Shown here: positions 57,923 through 64,000 of the stretch, in pieces
Numbering within the stretch: the stretch's first letter is position 1
How the letters are laid out: the number at the start of each line of letters is the position of its first letter
Assembly (NCBI RefSeq): GCF_015277775.1
Contig: NZ_CP063849.1
Coordinates: 8,881,501-8,945,500, forward strand
Direction of reading: 5' to 3'
Source of the DNA: Paludibaculum fermentans
Lineage (GTDB): Bacteria; Acidobacteriota; Terriglobia; Bryobacterales; Bryobacteraceae
Length of the DNA: 64,000 nucleotides
Program-made: the position numbers and the translations under genes
Notes under the pieces: generated by a model
The model's input: the letters and a program-made list of their open reading frames with translations, nothing else
Database searches by the model: none
What the model was told of the DNA's origin: nothing

Positions 57923-59502
57923 GGATTTACCCGGAACGACGGCGGCTGGTAGTGCGGAGGCCGGTCCGCCTCCGGCGTCGTCACCGTATTCCCATCCCGT
58001 AACGCCAGATAGTTGGGCGACATGATCTCCACGCCCGCCTTGTTGAACGAGTCCTGAATGTTCTGGTGTAGCCTCGAGTAGATGAACTCGAACTCGTTCG
58101 GCCGGTCCGTAAATGCGTTCAACTGATAACTGATGTTGAAGTCGTTCAGCGCGGTTTGCAGGACGAAGGGGACCGGTTCCAGCAGGATCCCTTCCGTGTT
58201 CTGCGCCGCGCGGATCAACAGCTCATGCACCTGCCGCCACGGCACGTCATAGCCAATCGTCGCCGTGGTGTGCAGGATCAGGCCCCGGTTCCTGGCCATG
58301 GCGCTGAAGTTCTGGATCATGCCGCCCAGGATGGTGGAGTTCGGGATCACCACTTCCACGTTCTTGATCGTGCGCAGGCGCGTGACCAGCAGCGACTTCT
58401 CCAGTACGTCGCCGATGGTGTCGCCGAATTGGACACGGTCGCCCACCCGGTAAGGCCGCATGTACGTCAGCGTGATGCCCGCCAGCACATTGCCCACCGA
58501 TGAGCCGGAACCGATCGAGATCAGCACGCCCAGGAAGATCGACACACCTTTGAAGGCCTCTGACTGCCCGCCCGGCAGATAAGGAAACGAGACCACCAGC
58601 GCGAAGACGACCACCAGGATCCGCACCAGTTGATAGGTGGGGAGGGCCATCTCCGGATGCAGTCCCGGCACGGTGATGTCGCTATGCTCGATGGCGCGGG
58701 CGACTACCATGAGCAGACGCAGCAGGTAGTAGCTGATCACGCAGACGATGACGACGAAGCCGCCCTTGGGCAGATAGTCCACCACGGAACGGCCGATGCC
58801 GCCGAACGTGGATTTCAGGTAGTCGATCAGTGTCGTCGAGATGCCGGCAGTCTGCGGGAATTGACTGAACGAGAACGAGATCAGCAGCGAGAACTGCGAC
58901 AGCAGAAAGAGCACCACGAGCAGCTTCAACAGCGAGAGGGCCAGCAGCGAAGCACGCTGCCACAGGATCAGTCCGAACCCGCGCACCTGCCGGGCCTTCG
59001 TCTCCCGCTGGAACCAGTTCGCGATGTGCCGGCTCAGCCAGTCCAGGCCGCGCTTGATCAGCCAGCAGAGCAGGAAGAAGGCTGCCCAGGCGAGCAGCGT
59101 CTTGGCCGAAGCGATCAGGTAGCTCACCACGGTGTGCTGGTTGTGATACGACTCGAGCGCCGTCTGAATGGCCAGCGAGTAGCGGGCCGCCAACTCATCG
59201 CGCGGCACTCCGGCCGCCTCCGCATCCGCGTTGGTGACCAGCATGATGTAGACCGATCCGGCGGCGACGGCCGTGACATTCTGCGACGGCAGGTTCTTGA
59301 TGCTGACGGCCGGCCGGGCGAACTTGTCTCCAATCTTTTCGATCCGGCTCCGGATGTCGGCAGCCCGTTCCTCAGCCGAGAACGGAGCGGCTCCGGTGTA
59401 GACCCGCAGCACTTCCGTGCCATCAATGACGACGGGTGAACCTGCCTGCTGTGCCCATAGGCAGCAGAACAGGATCACTGGTAAGGCTGGGATGCTTCGC
59501 AT
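57919..59502 (-). CDS. MscS-family mechanosensitive channel with extended N-terminus
   Basis: 527 residues. A signal peptide (about 1-20) and an extracytoplasmic domain (about 30-130; VLRVYTGAAPFSAEERAADI, FARPAVSIKNLPSQNVTAVA) lead to several membrane segments (about 132-340) and the MscS pore region (GVLISIGSGSSVGNVLAGIT, LTYMRPYRVGDRVQFGDTIG, DVLEKSLLVTRLRTIKNVEV, VIPNSTILGGMIQNFSAMAR), with a C-terminal alpha/beta domain (TIGYDVPWRQVHELLIRAAQ, SYQLNAFTDRPNEFEFIYSR). It is larger than E. coli MscS and resembles the plant/bacterial MscS-like group with an exported N-terminal domain. It opens on membrane tension or a ligand. Convergent with the GH4 gene. Confidence 0.92.
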   Translation of the reverse strand: MRSIPALPVILFCCLWAQQAGSPVVIDGTEVLRVYTGAAPFSAEERAADIRSRIEKIGDKFARPAVSIKNLPSQNVTAVAAGSVYIMLVTNADAEAAGVPRDELAARYSLAIQTALESYHNQHTVVSYLIASAKTLLAWAAFFLLCWLIKRGLDWLSRHIANWFQRETKARQVRGFGLILWQRASLLALSLLKLLVVLFLLSQFSLLISFSFSQFPQTAGISTTLIDYLKSTFGGIGRSVVDYLPKGGFVVIVCVISYYLLRLLMVVARAIEHSDITVPGLHPEMALPTYQLVRILVVVFALVVSFPYLPGGQSEAFKGVSIFLGVLISIGSGSSVGNVLAGITLTYMRPYRVGDRVQFGDTIGDVLEKSLLVTRLRTIKNVEVVIPNSTILGGMIQNFSAMARNRGLILHTTATIGYDVPWRQVHELLIRAAQNTEGILLEPVPFVLQTALNDFNISYQLNAFTDRPNEFEFIYSRLHQNIQDSFNKAGVEIMSPNYLALRDGNTVTTPEADRPPHYQPPSFRVNP

Positions 59503-59550
59503 GGTTCTGATTCAATCCAGGGTAAACCGGGCGCAGGCCCGATGCTACGC

Positions 59551-61044
59551 CTAATCGGGCAGCGTGGCCGCCGGCGGCGCGGCGATGTCCGTCGGCCGCG
59601 GGCTGCGCTGCAGCAGGCCCGTACGCGCCGGCTGCGTGCGATCCTCCCGGCCCCGCATGCGGCGGAAGAGAAACTGGAGGCCCTTGCCTGCCTGGTACAC
59701 AGGATTGTTGAAGGTGAAATCATTGCCCGCCGTCAGCATCACCTGGCGGCCCATCCGTTGCATGCGGCCGCCGCTCACGCGCATCGGAGCGCCGGGATCC
59801 AAGCTGCGCAGCGGCGTGCGGCAGGGGTTGATCTCGAGCACCGCCACCGCCCCGTCCGTCTCCAGGATCTCCCCCGTGTAGTTCTTCGTCGTCTGCGGCA
59901 CCCACGGGCGCTCAATCAACTCGGCGGAGTCCACGCAACCTGTGAATGCCAGGTCATTCACAATCTTGGCGCGCTCGTTGTCGATATTGCGGTCCACCAC
60001 GTGGATCAGGCGGTTGTTGCTGAAGGAGAACGTAACAGCGATGTCCTGCGTCGAGCTGGCCGCCAGGACAGGCCGCCGGCTCCACGCTTCCGGCTGCTCG
60101 AAGACACGCAGGTGATGGCGCTTCGAGTAGCTGTTCAGCGCCTTGGAAAATTGGAAGACAGCCGGCTTCTCGTCCAGCAGCATGCCGCTCATCGGGGCGC
60201 GCGGATAGGGCTTCGCTTCGGCTACGGCCCGGAACGACATCCAGCCGGATGACTTGGTCAGCCTGTCGGCGTGGATCCAGCCCGCCGCCGTGAAGGCGCG
60301 TTCCACCGACTCCGGCTCGCCCAGGAAGACGAGGTTGACGAAGTCACCAGGCTTGCCATTCTTCTCGCGATAGGTCCGGAAGGTCATGCTTCGAACGAGA
60401 TTCAGCAGCCGCTCGCGATCCTCGGGATTCGCCGTCAGTCTTGGCATTGGCGTCGACCAGGTTGTATCGACCTCCAGCGGCTCAGTGAGGGCCAGGAACA
60501 TCTCCGTGCCGGCGGGAAAGTAGATCTCGGCTTCGGGGAAGCGCAGCACCGCGGCCGTGCTGCCGGTCAGCACCATCTGCAGCAGCGGATCCCAGATGAA
60601 GATGTTCCTCGTAATGCCGGCCAGGCGGTGGCCCATCGGCGCCGTGGCGCGGATGCCGACGATCTTGCCCGATGGATCCACCGTCTCGCGCGCGTTGTCC
60701 ACCGACGCGATTCGCGTCTTCAATGGCCGCGTCGTCCCATCGGGTAGGGCAATGGTGTCGAACGTGAGCTTCATCGATGCGCGCAGGTTCCTGGCGCCCC
60801 AGCCGATGCGCTTCACCTCCGTCAGCGTGCCCGAGAGCAGCGAGCCCTGCGGCAGCAGCGTGTGGCCGTCCACTCGCACCGGCGCGATCAGGTCCGCGCG
60901 GATCGTCTCACCCTGCTTGCTGGAGTACGACGACAGATTCTGCCGCAAGCGCAATTCAAGCAATGTGCCGGCGGACACTGTGGCCGCCTGGCTCGCCATT
61001 GCACACAAGGGGAATACCCAGAGAAATCGACGAAAAGGCTTCAT
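59551..61044 (-). CDS. Exported LssY_C-domain protein
   Basis: 497 residues. A signal peptide (about 1-25, RFLWVFPLCAMASQAATVSA) precedes an N-terminal beta-domain (LELRLRQNLSSYSSKQGETI, LLPQGSLLSGTLTEVKRIGW), a linker, and an LssY C-terminal domain (about 205-385; VNLVFLGEPESVERAFTAAG, WIHADRLT, YSKRHHLRVFE, SNNRLIHVVDRNIDNERAKI, VNDLAFTGCV). LssY_C occurs alone or fused to PAP2 or DedA-type membrane domains; its role is unknown, and this copy lacks those membrane partners. The C-terminal 110 residues are proline/arginine-rich. It is convergent with no gene and lies 48 bp from the MscS gene in the same direction. Confidence 0.82.
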   Translation of the reverse strand: MKPFRRFLWVFPLCAMASQAATVSAGTLLELRLRQNLSSYSSKQGETIRADLIAPVRVDGHTLLPQGSLLSGTLTEVKRIGWGARNLRASMKLTFDTIALPDGTTRPLKTRIASVDNARETVDPSGKIVGIRATAPMGHRLAGITRNIFIWDPLLQMVLTGSTAAVLRFPEAEIYFPAGTEMFLALTEPLEVDTTWSTPMPRLTANPEDRERLLNLVRSMTFRTYREKNGKPGDFVNLVFLGEPESVERAFTAAGWIHADRLTKSSGWMSFRAVAEAKPYPRAPMSGMLLDEKPAVFQFSKALNSYSKRHHLRVFEQPEAWSRRPVLAASSTQDIAVTFSFSNNRLIHVVDRNIDNERAKIVNDLAFTGCVDSAELIERPWVPQTTKNYTGEILETDGAVAVLEINPCRTPLRSLDPGAPMRVSGGRMQRMGRQVMLTAGNDFTFNNPVYQAGKGLQFLFRRMRGREDRTQPARTGLLQRSPRPTDIAAPPAATLPD

Positions 61045-61075
61045 GTTTGCGTGAAGTCAGGTTCTTTCATTCTAG

Positions 61076-64000
<2,925 letters not shown>

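Overview
The window looks like part of the chromosome of an acidobacterium of the Bryobacterales (Solibacter/Paludibaculum/Bryobacter group). This is inferred from gene content, not from a marker gene. The signs are uniformly high GC, an exported-hydrolase and Gfo/Idh-rich gene set with many twin-arginine leaders, a PSCyt1-DUF1549-DUF1553/DUF1501 pair, an exosortase E/CPBP fusion with its VPEID-CTERM substrate, and lineage-typical hypothetical families (for example the N-terminal QINANQANARKSTGP protein). No rRNA, tRNA, CRISPR array or complete insertion sequence was found. About 47 genes are supported, two of them cut by the window edges.

Layout. 1-3.5 kb is gene-poor: a partial hypothetical gene, an 83-bp duplicated sequence, one lineage-typical hypothetical gene, then a tandem repeat field interrupted by a 158-bp MITE-like element with a 4-bp target duplication. 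3.5-5.7 kb holds a divergent PNPOx-like protein and MocR/PdxR-type regulator. 5.8-16.9 kb runs on the plus strand: a ThuA protein, two coupled membrane SpoIIE/PP2C proteins (the first with altered catalytic residues), the DUF1549/DUF1553 and DUF1501 pair, and a methyltransferase. 16.9-22.7 kb contains a hypothetical exported protein, a GntR/FCD regulator, an exosortase E/protease with a 54-aa VPEID-CTERM protein, a nitroreductase and an AlaC-like aminotransferase. 22.7-32.5 kb has an acetyltransferase, a partial tad locus (tadC, tadB, cpaB), a zinc-ribbon rhomboid protease, a quinone oxidoreductase, a radical SAM protein, acetate kinase, a TauE/SafE transporter and a URO-D-fold methyltransferase. 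32.5-42.4 kb has a sulfatase, a QueD-like protein, a SagB-like oxidoreductase, a Ycf46-like AAA ATPase, a WbsX/GH99-like protein and an RND efflux pair. 42.5-51.3 kb has a small coiled-coil protein, a Gfo/Idh oxidoreductase, a lineage-specific membrane protein, the coupled operon apbE-doxX-gfo/idh, and a cyclase-fold/ankyrin protein. 51.4-64 kb is rich in carbohydrate genes: a second ThuA, a mannonate dehydratase homologue with a Tat-like leader, GH95 and GH4 enzymes and a GH42-like protein, together with a CcdC-like membrane protein, an MscS channel, an LssY_C protein and a partial DUF481 outer-membrane protein.

How it fits together. Much of the window suits a heterotroph that degrades plant or microbial polysaccharides and sulfated or fucosylated glycans outside the cytoplasm. 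Most regulation and many substrates cannot be read from sequence alone. The best candidates for a little-described system are the minimal VPEID-CTERM/exosortase-protease pair, the active/degenerate SpoIIE couple, and the coupled apbE-doxX-gfo/idh operon.
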